Positions 34,070-46,569 of a DNA stretch of 64,000 nt are shown in pieces. The notes beneath the pieces were generated by a model. It made no database searches. It was not told the origin of the DNA and saw only the letters and a program-made list of their open reading frames with translations. The stretch is from positions 87,662,911 through 87,726,910 of the forward strand of contig OX375883.1 in NCBI GenBank assembly GCA_947359465.1. Direction: 5' to 3'. A program made the position numbers and the translations under genes. The stretch comes from Metellina segmentata. Lineage: Eukaryota; Arthropoda; Arachnida; Araneae; Tetragnathidae. Position 1 is the first letter of the stretch, and each line of letters starts with the position of its first letter.

Positions 34070-34905
34070 CAAGGTCTGTCCAGAAAGTAATGAGACTAAT
34101 TCCATAAAATTCGTTTATTTGAAGATAATTTTAGACAATATTCTTCAAAATAACCTCCTCCTTCATTAATACACCGTTGCCAACAACTCTGTCACCCATT
34201 GATGCACGTCTGGAAGTCTTCAACTGGAATGCTGTTCAGAACGCGCGTTACGGTTTATCTGCAAGTTCTCCAGATTGTCAAAACGATGACCTTTTAAGCT
34301 GGATCTGAACCGAGGGAATAGAAAAAAAGACCGCCGGTGACAGATCGGAGCTATACGGTGGTTGGGGTAGCGTTGCGACGTTGTGTTTTTCCAGGAACTG
34401 AGTCACTTTGAAGGATGTGTGAACCGGCGCATTATCGTGGGGCAGAATCAAATTGTTTGTGAGCTCCGGGCGGACGCGCGCGATTCGATACCTCAACCTT
34501 TGAAGCACTTCCTTGTAAAAATCTGCATTAACTGTCTGTCAGGGTGGCACGAAGCTCGTACATTGTCGGAAGTTCGAGAACTTGATGGACGACCAGCGCG
34601 CTGTTCGTCATCCTCTTTTCCGTCTGTGAAGGCTTTATGCTACCAAAACACTTGAGCCTTGGACAAAGAATCCTTCCCGTAGGCTTCTTGTTACATAGCA
34701 AGCGTCTCCGAAGCCGATTTGTTTAGTTTTACACAAAACTTTATGGCGTATCGCTGCTCGATATTGCGCTGCATTCTGAAAACCTAACACTAGTTCAAAC
34801 ATATATCTGCTTCACGAGCGATCCGTGCGCTGCTAAGTCTCAAGGTCAACTGACTTCCGCCAGACTCTGTAGCTGACAACTCGAACTATCCGTAGGGGAG
34901 AGTAG
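34070..34905 (-). pseudogene. mariner transposon relic
   Basis: It begins with AGGTCTGTCCAGAAAGTAAT, a common mariner terminus. The minus strand reads LILPHDNAPVHTSFKVTQFL followed by PPYSSDLSPAVFFSIPSVQ, matching the mariner motif HDNAPAHTAxxVxxFL, then PPYSPDLAPxDFFLFPxLK. The third catalytic residue region carries SSDLSPAV, with V where D is expected. Frame breaks occur on both sides. Confidence 0.75.
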
Positions 34906-34909
34906 TACA

Positions 34910-35480
34910 CAGTGAGACAAATAAAAAAAAACATTAATTAAGAGCTAAATACAGTCGACTGAAGAAATTTAGTTATTGGATGTTTAAATCTGTTTTATTG
35001 GCCATATCTTTCACATAAAATTTATTAATACATATAAACAGAAATCAGAAATAATCAACGTTAAAATAATATCAGGATTCGTCTCACTGTGTACCACACA
35101 GTAAGGGGGCATACTACGCTTGGATTTCAACGGTGCGGTTGATTTAGCGAGACTCGGGAGGGCCCAGGAAGGGTACTGCATTAAGTCCCTTTGCGGCAGG
35201 AAGTTTTGTGGATGTGAGTGTAGCCGGGGCATCAGGAGGTGTCAACTAAGTCCCGGTACGGGAAATTTATGATATGAACACTTCACCAATGTGCAAAGGA
35301 CATGTAAAAATGTTTCATTAAAAATACTCCAGAAAGCAATACTGACTTGGTACTTTTTGTTTAGCAATTTCCCAAAACACAGCTGTGAAGACGCCACACC
35401 TACAATAAATTTGATTTTAACGTCTCTTGTCCTTCACGGTGTTGTACTTTAGCAGCGAATTTAATACTGTTCTTCCGGTG
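34910..35480. other. No gene recognised; short inverted repeat
   Basis: GTACACAGTGAGAC near 34911 is the exact complement of GTCTCACTGTGTAC near 35080. This may mark a small fold-back element, but no target duplication is visible. Confidence 0.4.
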
Positions 35481-35498
35481 GTTTATGAGTATGGACAG

Positions 35499-35828
35499 GT
35501 AATGGTAATGGTAATTTCAGTTAACGTCGTACTAGAGCAACACAACGGTATTGACGACGGTCCGATCAGTCCCTTAAGGGAAAGATCCGAGGACAACACC
35601 TCGTAATTTTGAACCACGGTCAGATGACGAAACAACACCTGAGCAGGCACCCCATTCTCCGAACTTCCACGCTAACCCAACGTGAGGACTTTCGGCCACG
35701 ACAGATTTAAGGTGCACCAGCCGCCTCTACACCATACGTTTACAAACATCCATGCCCGAACCCGGATTCGAACCAGGAATCTTCCGATCTAGAGGCTAAC
35801 ACCTTAACCACTATACAGGTTGGTCGGC
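35499..35828 (-). repeat. Main SINE family, full-length with 14-bp target duplication
   Basis: A complete minus SINE flanked by ATGAGTATGGACAG at 35485-35498 and 35829-35842, perfect over 14 bases. This proves both boundaries: head at 35828 and tail at 35499. It shows LINE-type retroposition. Confidence 0.9.
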
Positions 35829-36009
35829 ATGAGTATGGACAGAAAACCTCTTATGAGAGGACGTTGTGTTGTTCCAGTACGACGTAAATTCAACTGCCTA
35901 ACCTAAGCCTTTATCAGAGGAATTTTCAGTTCAACAAAACAAACGGATGAGATTTAACTTCCTGTAACACAAATTCTCGTGTTTTTTTATATACATATCG
36001 GGGGTAAGG

Positions 36010-36320
36010 GTGGTAGCCTGGTTGGAAGATAAACGGATTAGCAACCGGAGAGTTTCGAGTTCGAATCCATCCAAAGACTGTCGTGTACAAAGAGGGATGG
36101 TGCACGTTAAATCTATCGTGGCCTCAAATGTCCTCACGTTGGCGTGACGTGGAAGTTTGGAGATTAGGGTGCACGCCTAAGTGTTGCCTCGTCATCTGAC
36201 GGTGTTTCAAAATTACGTGAAGCTGTTCTCGGTTCTTTCCCTTTGGCATTGATCCCGGACCGTCGTCAAAAGTCCCCTATGTTGCTCCAGTGCGACATTA
36301 ATTGAAATATCTACCTAAGT
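36010..36320 (+). repeat. SINE with alternative tRNA-like head
   Basis: The head GGTAGCCTGGTTGGAAGATA then GGATTAGCAACCGGAG has the B box GAGTTCGAATCC. It is followed by the same body and CGACATTAATTGAAAT tail as the main family. Confidence 0.75.
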
Positions 36321-36569
36321 GTAGAGGTTACCTTTGAATCTAGTTTATAGCATATTTTGTGACATTTGGTGTTTAATCTAACTTGCGTTTTCAAATCAGC
36401 TACAATTCGTTATTCATTCTTTGGAATTTCTATCGGCGGCGTGCTGAAATGGTATTCGAAATTAGTATGTGAAGGAATTGACGTCTGAATCGCCATAATC
36501 TAATCAGACAGGAAACCTTCGTACCATAATCGAAATGTCAGTATGTGGCTTTGCCCGCGATTTTGAAGG

Positions 36570-36872
36570 TGGGTTGTTGAATTTATGTCGTACTGGAGCA
36601 ACACAACGTGCTATTGGTCACGATTTGGGATCGATCCTGAAGGGAAGGAACCGAGGACAACACTTCGTAACTTGAAAGAGTCAGATGATTACATAAAAAC
36701 CTGAGCTGGCACCCATCACCACATCAACATGACGACAGTCGATTTAGGACGGCAGATTTAGCGTGCACCACCCCACGTGCACGACGTTGTTTGGTTGTAT
36801 TGAATTTCGAATTCTCAACCTTCGGTTGGCTAATACATTACTCTTCCAACTGGGCAACTGCTATTTTTAGGA
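36570..36872 (-). repeat. SINE with alternative tRNA-like head, degraded
   Basis: Minus copy. The tail complement TGTCGTACTGGAGCAACACA and diverged body end in the complement of the alternative head (TCTTCCAACTGGGCAACTGC). Confidence 0.6.
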
Positions 36873-36879
36873 ATTTATA

Positions 36880-37945
36880 TTGCTATTTTACAATTGCTTT
36901 GCAAGATTCACAATTGCTTGATTTTTGTCAAAAATAAACTTAGTTTTTTAACATTATATTTTCTTAATTCAATCGGTGACTTATTCTTTTGAGCAGGGGA
37001 CGCAGGGATTCTGAACTTCAATGTACGTTACGCCATTGGCTAGCATGATGTCGAAATCCCAGGTCCAATACTGTTTTAGAAATATTTGTAACTAAAATCC
37101 ACCACACAAAATAACTTAATAAAAATTTATTGATTGATAACAAAACATGAAAACTCATGACGAAGCAATACAAATCAGTTGAGCAATAACGACAGAATTA
37201 TTTACTGACACTTTACAATGCATATAAAACAATACAATTTACAATTCTTACAAGATTGTGGAACAATGTATGATACAAACAAACTTGATATGAACGGATT
37301 CAAAAGAGATCGTTTTATATTTCACAATATACATTATATAGATGTAAACATTATTAAAAAATACATTATACACACGAATTTTAAAATAATCTCTAGCCGT
37401 GTTGCAAGCAAGATATAGCTTTTGGCATAAAAATAAAGTATATTATTTTCTGAAAAATAACTCCACTTTCATATATTAAGAAGCAATGAATAAACTTTTC
37501 GTTGTCACATTTCTAACATAAGGAAAAGCAACATAAAGGCGTGGTTTGGTTTGTATGTGTGTGTTCGGTCCTTTTTTACTACACTCGGGTTAAGTAGAGT
37601 TGAGCTTTTGGCTTCAAGTGTATTCCGTATCACATCCATACCTCGTCGGGACAATCACCAGTTGGGTTAAGGTTTATGGCTGCTACGTGCTACGTATAAA
37701 AGTAGGTCGCGAGTAAAATACCACAAATATATTTTAGTAAACGATGTATGAAAATTAAAAATTCCGATTTATATTTATTTCAAAAGAATGATTGCTCATG
37801 AAACAGAACAAATTTCAAATTTGTTTTGTAATTAATTTCTGTTAATCTTTTAATTTATATATTTATCTTTTTGATACTCTTTCTCTACATGGCAAAACAC
37901 AGAAATAAAAGGACATAAAACAAATAATGACTAGATATTGCACAA
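36880..37945. other. No gene recognised
   Basis: AT-rich DNA; nothing coding or repetitive that I can support. Confidence 0.4.
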
Positions 37946-37949
37946 ATAG

Positions 37950-38010
37950 GTTGGTAGGTATTTAATTAACATCGCACTTGAGCAACACAACGGGCTATTG
38001 ACGACCACAA
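37950..38010 (-). repeat. Main SINE family, tail fragment
   Basis: About 60 bases of SINE tail complement (TTAATTAACATCGCACTTGA then GCAACACAACGGGCTATTG), ending abruptly shortly before a Tc1-like element. Confidence 0.55.
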
Positions 38011-38092
38011 AGATGTTATTGGGAACTTTGCTGGAATATTGAAAATGTCGGAATATAAAATGTATTGATCTTTAACATCCTTTTCGGTCACA

Positions 38093-38669
38093 TACACTAT
38101 ATGGACAAAAGTATTTGGACATTTGCAGAAATTCAGAGGGGGATCCATCTAAGTGTGGAGTTGTTTTACCTGGTTAGGACTAGGTCCATTGCTTTATGTA
38201 AATGGTAACATGAACGCTGACGTGTACCTGGACGTTCTGGATCAGTCGGCCTTGCCTACACTATGGCAATACTACGTCGATGAGGATTGCTTCTTTCAAC
38301 AAGGATCGAGCTCCATGTCGTACTGTAAAACCTGTGCTGACCTAGTTTCCTGAAAAATAGGTGAATTTGCTCGACTGGCCTATTTAGAGCCCCGATCACA
38401 ATCCGATCGAGCACTTGTGGAACGAACTGGAGAGACGAGTATGACATCGCTACGCACGCCCATCTTCACAACAATCTCTTCTCACAGCCTTGCAAGAGGC
38501 ATGGCGAGTTATTACTGTCCAGACTTACAGGGAACCTGTGGAAAGTCTGCCTCAATGTGTTGCAGCGGTAACACAAGCAAAAGGAGGGCCTACCCGTTAC
38601 GAAATAGAATAATAAAGCACATTTTCTGGAAAACATTCAGTGTCCAAATACATTTGTCCATGTAGTGTA
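38093..38669 (+). mobile_element. Tc1-like deletion derivative, same family as 13663-14229
   Basis: The ends carry TATATGGACAAAAGTATTTG and its near complement. The plus strand contains NMNADVYLDVLDQSALPTLW, DEDCFFQQGSSSMSYCKTC (the DNAPCH region is mutated) and later the LDWPI..PDHNPIEHLWNEL region in another frame. Length is 577 bp against 567 bp for the copy at 13663; the whole N-terminal half is missing in both. Confidence 0.8.
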
Positions 38670-38679
38670 TATGCACGCA

Positions 38680-40460
38680 GAAAACATATAAGTATTTTAT
38701 ACGTAGCAATACTAGATAAGTTTGAGAAAGTAGCCACCACTGACAAAAACTAACTAAAATAAAAATAGTATATATAGCAATACAACCCATCTGCAATTCC
38801 TTCTTGACTACTACTATTGTTAATTTGCTTACCGCGAAAGCAATCTGCGAGGAATAAGCAGTCCAGGGTTCATTTTCTAGACGGACTACACATTGCTTGA
38901 CCACATCTGGCCCTTATGCGATAAAATCCAAGGACTAACCATTTCAACCTACAGATGCCTAATTATGCTAAACTCATTTTTGTTCAGTTTCTCTTAATTC
39001 GTATTTTTATTCAAGTTCAAAACCAAAGCAAGTTCCACCAATCAATCTAAACAAGGGTTAGCAGGGAAAGATTCACAAAATGTCAATTAAAAGAGGAAAG
39101 ACTACTTCCTTTTATCGTATATATATTCTACTCAACGTTAATTGCTTTTCTAATGCATCGAGATCCTTTAATTCAGCTTAGATTTACATTAGTCACACTG
39201 ACTATACTCAATGTTTTATTTACATACTCTATATTACACTTTGTTACAAATGGCGATAAACTCCTTTTGTTCGTTCTTTCTGTTAAACAAATTCATTTTT
39301 AATTACGCATAAGAGTGATATAAAATTCATTAAAATTGGGAGGACAGAATATAAGTATTTACCCAACGACAAGCTGGAATCATAAGTCATATTTAAATAT
39401 TTTCGAGTATTAGAAATATAAATATATTTCACCGTCAGAAATGACACATCTCACAAACTTTGAAATATCTCACAAACTTTGTATAGTACGACCACCAAGA
39501 GCAAAGATTTGGCCCCTCCAATGTCACGTGGTATACGAGGATGAGGTTACTCTACTTGAGGCAAGTATCAACCAAAGACATGACTGAGCATTGGCACTGA
39601 AGAGAGCTTCGAAAAGTTAGACCACAAGTCAACTAGCAATCACGTGACTGTTCTGTGAAAATTTACCTGCTTGAACGATTCGGCATTTTATCGCCTCGTT
39701 AGATGATATAGCATCTAATGACTTGGTAAATGTGTGAAGGTGTATTTCTGCAGAGTGGTGACCAAATTGTTGAAATTGCTAGTCTACTACTATGTTGTGC
39801 TGACGAATCGGATCAATAAGATGAGCGTCTTCACCCATCCCGTAGACCAAACAGATGAATGTTTGTGTCCACCCGGCAAACAAAAGTATGTTACTACTAA
39901 TTTTGGTCACAGGATCGTGGGCACATAAAAAAAGGCTACCATTGATCACACTACTTTTATATTTCCTTATGTTTCCAACCCTAGAAGTATCTATACCGGA
40001 AATGATATAAACTCTCTATAAGAGGCATACCAAAATATCTTCTCGTGATGGCCATACTATAAATATGCTGAAATCGAAGGAACTTCAAGCTATATGAAAC
40101 TTCAGATGTAAAGAAACAAATACAGCATGTTGAATTCAAAGCATGAATGTAAAACTAAACTTCTTGTTATAGAAACTGTTTACCATAAACTGTAAACATG
40201 TTAGAATTATACTTAATCTCAAATTTAAAACGAAAAATGGTTTCTTACAAAGTTTTTTAAATAGAAAACCTGGTTTCTTACAAAACTTAACTTAAAAAAT
40301 ATCAACGCTTTCGTTTTATAATTTTCTTTAGCCTTAAAATAAATGTATTCAGAAGAGTTCCTGCTCATTATAGAATTGTTCTTAAAAATGGCAAAGATTT
40401 TTCTCAATCCTTAATTGCTATGTCCATGCAATCGGACAAAAAAAACTGCGTGTTTATTGA
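38680..40460. other. No gene recognised
   Basis: AT-rich DNA. The stretch at 39634-39722 (ACTAGCAATCACGTGACTGT, then a TCGCCTCGTT-containing segment) is similar to 46827-46922, so it is a dispersed repeat of unknown type. Confidence 0.4.
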
Positions 40461-40468
40461 ATATACAA

Positions 40469-40833
40469 GGCACTCCTCACTTAACAACCTATGTCCGTTA
40501 CTTCGACGATGTCGTTCAGCGAATTGGTTGATACAAAGAGTTTAATCGTTTTTATTTATTCTGAACAGAGAAAAGTTTTTCATACACGCCGATTTTGACG
40601 GTGTGTATGACTGGCCGATTTGTCGAGTTCAACACCGGTTGCATTTTCCAGAAGCGGCGGCCAGATCCGATTAGGATGGAAATCCTCCATTTGATTATTT
40701 AGTAACCGGGACCGGCGTTGGCAACGTCTACGGTTTTGTCGGTATGTGTGAAAACGGTTTAATACCAAATAAGAGGATTCCCAGCTGAACAGCTAGTCGT
40801 AAGTCTGAGCGGTCGTTAAGTGAGGAGTATCTT
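40469..40833. mobile_element. Short MITE-like element with CTCCTCACTTAACGAC ends
   Basis: The left ACTCCTCACTTAACAACC and the right complement of ACTCCTCACTTAACGACC are inverted repeats about 365 bp apart. Inside is a second palindrome, TCATACACGCCGATT with GGTGTGTATGA. No coding region is present and the target duplication is not clear. Confidence 0.6.
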
Positions 40834-41178
40834 ACGCGTACCTTTTCTACGTTGTTTCATATAGATAAATTCATTTGTACAAATTGTAAGCTGCACGGTA
40901 TCATGCACATAATTTTATCCTTCTACCCCTTCTATATAAACTATATTCTCCTATTTAATTTGAATTACAAAACTTTTTTCTACGACATTCATTAACTATT
41001 AGAAAATCTCACACACAGTTAACTCTTGATAATTTTCCAAGGTAGATCATTCCTTCTCCTTTCATCAATATCTGACTTCACGTTTCCACTTTTCTTCCTT
41101 TGTGTCCTCAGCAAATGAATCACTAGTCTTATATGTAATTGAAGCGAAATAAATAACTATTTCAATATTTTAAGTAAG

Positions 41179-41508
41179 GTAATTGGTAATTTTAGTTAAC
41201 GTCGTACTAGAGCAACACAACGGGCTATTCACGACGGTCCGGGATCAGTCCTTTAAGGGAAAGAACCGAGGACAACACTTCGTAATTTTGAACCACGGTC
41301 AGATGACGAAGCAACACCTGAGCTGGCACCCCACTCTCCAAACTTCCACGCCAACCCAACGTGAGGACTTTCGGCCACGACAGATTTAAGGTGCACCAGC
41401 CGCCTCTACACCATACGTTTACAAACATCCATGCCCGGACCCGGATTCGAACCAGGAACCTTCCGATCTAGAGGCTAACACCTTAACCACTATACCGGTT
41501 GGTCGGCC
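41179..41508 (-). repeat. Main SINE family, full-length with 13-bp target duplication
   Basis: A complete minus SINE between perfect copies of TATTTTAAGTAAG at 41166-41178 and 41509-41521. The head and body match the 35499-35828 copy closely, so both may be recent. Confidence 0.9.
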
Positions 41509-41524
41509 TATTTTAAGTAAGAAG

Positions 41525-42345
41525 AATGTTTAATTTTTTTTTTTTGTCACACGAGGGCTAATTAGATGTAGTAAGTTGAGTTTTCATAGTTTGAAAAATG
41601 AAATTTCATCTCAGAACAAGATAGATTTTACGTTTTCTTTACTTCGTTTTAATTGCTTGATTAAATGGAAAAATAGATTTAACACTTTCGGCAAGATTAA
41701 ATACTTATGGTGCCGGTTAAGCGGTAGATTTTACTTCCTGCTACCAAATACATATCGGGGTAAGATCAAAATGTAGTTTATCACCGTCTTGTCGTTTAAT
41801 CTAATTGACGTTGACCAATCAACAACAAAATGAGTTCAGAATGAATTTTTTAGAATTTTTATCGAAGTGATGAAATGCATTCGAAAAATGTCAAGAATAC
41901 AAACGTTCCAAGTGACGTCACGTCCAGAATAAGACAGACAGGAAGTACGTTTCACCTCAAAAATACTACCACCACCTTTATTTAGCTTGACAGAATATGC
42001 TGTTGAAACTCAAATGCTGAACCCGCTGCGTACACTCTGACGTGAGATAGATGTTGAAGCTCCAGTTAGTACTGCTTGTGTGAGAAATGTGACGCCATGT
42101 TTAGTATTCTATGTTTCTTTGTGTTGTCTTTGATGTTGTTTGTGATGTTGTATTTGTGCCAAATAAAGGATAAAAAGGATAAAACTTAGATTGTCTTTCT
42201 CGTCTGACAGGTAAGAGAGGTTTTTGAAATTCATTTAAGAACCGTGCGAAATAGAAGTTGTATCATATGCCTCTCATAACTGTGGGGAAGTATATTTTCT
42301 TCTGCTGGTAGTTTGGTGCTACATTGAAAAACTCTCAAACTATCA
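41525..42345. other. No gene recognised
   Basis: AT-rich sequence downstream of the CAP gene. A TGTTGAAAC to GTCTGACA segment (about 42001-42210) with an AATAAA signal is LTR-like, but has no partner or target duplication. Confidence 0.35.
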
Positions 42346-42354
42346 AGAGTTGAC

Positions 42355-42535
42355 TGTATGGAGACTTTTAACTTTCCAACTAGTTTCGATGAGATATCTC
42401 GTCATCCGGATACAGTCGATTTTTCATGACGACGAGATCAAGATCTGTTCAGTATCATATCTCGTCCATCAGGATCTGATTAGTGTCACTACTGACTCGC
42501 TACCTCATCGAGACAACCGCCAGGAGGATTAATCA
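42355..42535 (-). repeat. Dispersed GAGATATCTCGTC repeat, copy 2
   Basis: Contains GATGAGATATCTCGTCATCC, GAGATCAAGATCTG, ATATCTCGTCCATCAGGATC and CATCGAGACAACCGCCAGGA, the elements of the copy at 11080-11163 in inverted order. Confidence 0.6.
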
Positions 42536-42633
42536 ATGTCTATATATATCACACATATTCTCACTATAAAATAGAAACATCAGAAATGTACAATGTTTTG
42601 TAAGATTCGCCAACACAAAGGCAGCACCGCTCT

Positions 42634-42812
42634 TCATATCTCGTTGAGGATATCGATGTCGTTAATTTGAGGAAACACATTGTCCTGGAATTCTCCGATC
42701 ACGTTCCCAGCCGGCTTGTAGTTGGCAACCACGATCACTTTCCCGCAGCGTGATCTCGCCTTCCCGACGCCAAAGTCGGTGCTGCTGCGCCAAACCATTT
42801 GGGTGAACCTGC
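42634..42812 (-). CDS. CAP-superfamily (GAPR-1/GLIPR2-like) gene, last exon
   Basis: This exon begins after a TTCTATTTCCAG acceptor. Completing the split glycine codon, it reads GRFTQMVWRSSTDFGVGKAR, then SRCGKVIVVANYKPAGNVIG and EFQDNVFPQI to a TGA stop at 42636. This is the CAP2/CAP1 core of GAPR-1 proteins (GHFTQMVWxxSxxxGVGxA, then VVAxYxPAGNVxGxFxxNV). The oddity is arginine where almost all family members have the histidine of GHFTQ, one of four cavity residues of GAPR-1 (His54, Glu65, Glu86, His103). The 179-bp exon fits phase 1 from exon 4. There is no membrane anchor or signal peptide, as expected for cytosolic or Golgi-associated members. Confidence 0.9.
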
Positions 42813-43219
42813 CTGGAAATAGAAAGAATCCACGTGAATACAGAAGGGCTATCCCAAAGCAATACAGATAATGAATAAAAAATGTACTGATTGCTTCCAT
42901 ATTTATTATTACATTACTCTTCAATATTAATTTAATCAAGTACAAAAACGGGTGTCTCAATCAAGTGCATGAGCGGGTACACAAACGTGTGTCTTAGAAA
43001 CCCTGACCTTTATTCAGAATTTGGTTAAGAACCAACTAGTCATTAGGGAAGCACTAATAAGGTACGCCGATGCATCAACAATTGACAAAACTCACTCATG
43101 TTCTTGACTGTGCATCAGTGCATCTTTCTATTTATTGGTAGAGGATCAAGAGTCGTCTATACAGATCAGACCAATTTAACTTATGGCGATATATCTTGTC
43201 ATCAGGATATTACCGATTT

Positions 43220-44063
43220 GGTACATTCTACGTTTATGAGCGGTGACAACGGCTTTGGCGATTTTTTTTTTGTCGAACTTCTAGTAGCGAGTTACGGTAG
43301 ATTAAGGCAACCCCTCTGTCTTTACGGTTATTGTGGTTTTCATGGCAACCTCGGCAAATGGTGACATTCAATTTTCATTTTGAATATTCCAGAAAGTTCA
43401 TTCAAAATCCGTTAGTCGTTTGATTTTATTGATTCGTTTGAAATTTTTTCTTTACTTCCATTGGTTATTTTGATTTTAAAATATCCTTTGGTTGCATTGG
43501 TCCTTTAAAAATTTTTTTGTGATACCATTGGTTCATTTATTTGTATTTCAACAGTTGTGGAATTTTTATATATATTTTGCTACAATATTTTTCACTAAAC
43601 GTTTAAGAGTTTTGTTTTTTTAGCCATCTGTGGAATTTTCGTTTTCATTATTTATTCCCGGAACATTTCTGACCTATCAGGTTGTATTATTTCTTGCTTT
43701 TTTTTCTTTTAAAAATCTTTTTTTTTTTCTTTCAAAAAGCCTACTGTATTTAGTGTAATTGATAAGTTTCAGGGTATTCTTACCCAACATTCGGAGCTTA
43801 ATTTTTCTGCTGGTTCACAAATGTGTTTAAGATTACTAGTTTTTGCGAAAGATTTTTAAATATATATTTTTCAAGACGTTCTCAAATTTGTTTTCAAGCT
43901 ATGATTTTCCGTTGTAAAAAGAAAAATATTCTTGAAAGAAAAAGAGTTTTGAAATAATTATTTCCTTGGCAACTTTAGAAGTTCTCCAAAAAAAAAAATA
44001 ATAATAATAATAATAATAATCGCCAAGGCCGTTGTAGGCATAAACGTAGAGTGTAGCTGTACC
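43220..44063 (+). mobile_element. MITE of the 8-bp-TSD family
   Basis: Same orientation and internal order as 9106-9916 (GTTACGGTAGATTAAGGCAA, TTTTCATGGCAACCTCGGCA and so on), with a 7-base deletion in the left terminal repeat (GGTACA-TCTACG). Possible target copies ACCGATTT and AACTATTT match only at 5 of 8 bases. An ATA microsatellite lies at about 43998-44020. Confidence 0.75.
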
Positions 44064-44099
44064 AACTATTTTTTAATGATCCTGAATCAATGATCCCGA

Positions 44100-44225
44100 A
44101 TCAAATTTTTTAATGATCCCGGAAATCAAGATCTGATACGTTTTTTTTAAAGGACTAGATATCTCGTCCATCAAGATCTCAATTTTGCTAATGACGCATA
44201 GAGACAGCCACCAGGAAGGTTTAAC
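44100..44225 (-). repeat. Dispersed GAGATATCTCGTC repeat, copy 3
   Basis: ACTAGATATCTCGTCCATCA, AGATCTCAATTTTGCTAATG and CATAGAGACAGCCACCAGGA are the complement of the 11080-11163 consensus. It starts just downstream of the MITE at 43220-44063. Confidence 0.6.
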
Positions 44226-44967
44226 GTATCTTGAAGATGAAGCGTGTCATAGTGACCGAGCGATGACTAATTAGATAGACAGTGTGTAGAGTAGTGGCCA
44301 AGAACAGAGGGACACTGCATACCTCTCTAAATATTGTACAAGCACATTTATTTTACAATCTAATATAAAAGTTTCAGATGTATACGCCGCAACCTCCTTT
44401 TTAAGTATACAACAAATTTGACTTATTCGTGTTCTTTTTCAGAATAGCATCCAACATTTCGTATTCTTGATCGTATCAGAACACAGGAACTGTCATACAT
44501 TGATGTTCGTCTACTAGAACAGTAGCAAACAGAACACAAGAACAGCTGTTCTTATAATCTATCTGTGTTTGTTATCACCAGTCGGGAGATCGTTGCAAAG
44601 TGCATAAAGGCATTCGCTTCAAACGCATAGCACAAGTAGATACTTCTATAGAAAAAAAAAAAATTCTTAAAATTTAAAAAAATTATATAATGGCGTCTTT
44701 GCCGACCCTCTTGGCTAAGCCAACGAACACATAAATTGGTATTTAGTGTATTTGCTAAATACTCTGCAATAATCTGTGAAGATCGGGGGTACCAAATATT
44801 TTCGACTGCCTGGTCCACACTGAGGGAAGAGGAATTATCTTGGGCTTCATAAAATATGATATATCGCCACTCAAAGTTTGCATAAAAGGTCGTATGTCTA
44901 AAAGCTGCATTTTTCAGGAGAGCAAGAAAACTAATCGTTTTTCTTATTATTTGATTCTATTATATAG

Positions 44968-45045
44968 CCGACCAACCGGTCTAGTGGTCAAGGTGTTGGC
45001 CTCCGGATAGGTTCCTGGTTCGAATCCGGGATCAGGGCATTTATG
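44968..45045 (+). repeat. Main SINE family, head only
   Basis: The tRNA-like head (GCCGACCAACCGGTCTAGTG, then GGTTCGAATCC) is followed by unrelated sequence. The body is missing. Confidence 0.65.
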
Positions 45046-45049
45046 TAAA

Positions 45050-45730
45050 TTGTGCTGTCATTTGTTAGCTGCAATGATGGTACACGCTGTGGGTACCCCT
45101 TCGGAAGTAACCATCACTTCCGGCGTTGTAGTGGCCGAAGGACAAATTCTTAATGACCGCCATTGGAAGTAGTGACCATTAACACTTCCGGCCTTGTTGG
45201 CCAAGGATGGTGTCCAGTGCATGGTACCAAGTGTACTATGAATAGTGTCCGCCATTGGAAAAAAATAATTCTATTACATACATTTGGTAGTAACTTTTAT
45301 TGGATCAGCTGATGAGACATAAGAGATCTTGCACGTTAACACGTCTTTAAAATCGGAACATACTGGGGGCATGTTCTGACTGTTCTGCCTTATGATTTCA
45401 ACTTGAAGAAGCATCCAGATGAATATACCGTCGTGTAGACTAAGGATGTCTGTATCTGGCATGACCATAGGACCGAGTGCGCAGGCGCACTGAACACTCA
45501 GAGGGGTTCGCAGTATGTCACAAATCAACGTTGTTGGGTGAGTGTACTTTTGGAGTGTGTCGTGGGAGGACTGCTCAGGTGGTGTCATTCGAAAGTCACT
45601 GAGCTACGCTGCACACACAATCACAGGCCTTTAATCAATAAAATTATCCTTCAATATGAATAGATCAAACTGCCTTTTATTCATTCAAACTGTAAATGAA
45701 TTGTTGAATATTTACCAAAACAATTGCTCA
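45050..45730. other. Unassigned region in CAP gene intron
   Basis: Contains short inverted segments (CTTCCGGC-type motifs around 45115-45210) and a 104-codon minus frame (45588-45274) with no recognisable domain. I do not call a gene. Confidence 0.35.
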
Positions 45731-45737
45731 AACTTCC

Positions 45738-46561
45738 GGTACAGCTACACTCTACGTTTATGAGCGATGACAACGGCCTTGGCGATTTGTTTTGGCGCAC
45801 TTCTAAAGTTGCCAAGGAAGTAATTAGTTCTTAACTCTTTTTCTGTCAACAAATGTTTTTCTTTTTGCAACACACTTTTTAAACACATTTCAAAACGTTT
45901 TGAAAAGTACGTTTTTTTTTAAACTTTCTCAAAAAGTAGTTAGCTTAACCACATATCAAAACACATTTGTGAACCAGCAGAAAAATTACGCTACGAATGT
46001 TGGGTAAAAATACCCTGAAACTTATCAATTACACTAAATGTTACTACACTACAATGTTGAAAAAGAAAAAGATTTACAAAAGAAAAAAAGCAAGAAATAA
46101 TACAACCCGATAATGTCAGAATTCTTTCTTAAAAAAATAATGAAAACGAAAATGGTCAAAAAAACAAAATTCTTAATCCTTTCGTGAAAAACTATTATAG
46201 TAAAATAAAAATTCCACAACTGTCAAAATACAAATAAATGGACCAATTGTATCACAGAAAACGATTTAAAAGGACCAATGCAATCAAAGGATATTTTAAA
46301 AACAAAATAACCAATGGGAGAAAATAATAATTTTCAACGAATAAATGAAATCAAACGATTTTAACGGACTTTGGAAGAACTTTCTAGAATATTCAAAATG
46401 AGAAAATTGAAAGTTTCCGTTTACCGAGGTTGCCATGAAAACCACAACAACCGTAACGAAAGATGGGTTGCCTTAATTTATCGTAACTCGCTACTAGAAG
46501 TGCGCCTAAAAAAATCGCCAAGCTGTTGCCATCACTCATAAACGTAGAGTGTAGCTGTACC
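45738..46561 (-). mobile_element. MITE of the 8-bp-TSD family, perfect target duplication
   Basis: Starts GGTACAGCTACACTCTACG and ends with its complement. AAACTTCC flanks it at 45730-45737 and 46562-46569, a perfect 8-bp duplication. The interior runs in the reverse order relative to 9106-9916. It is 824 bp long, with no transposase. Confidence 0.85.
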
Positions 46562-46569
46562 AAACTTCC

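Noticed and set aside
40469..40833. A Tc1-type assignment for the CTCCTCACTTAACGAC element
   Set aside because: No TA flanks or transposase are seen, so I left its superfamily open.
42001..42210. Possible solo LTR (TG start, CA end, AATAAA signal)
   Set aside because: No matching second LTR, no primer-binding site and no target duplication in the flanks.
45274..45588. A 104-codon minus-strand frame
   Set aside because: No recognisable domain or phase-compatible splice sites linking it to the CAP exons.
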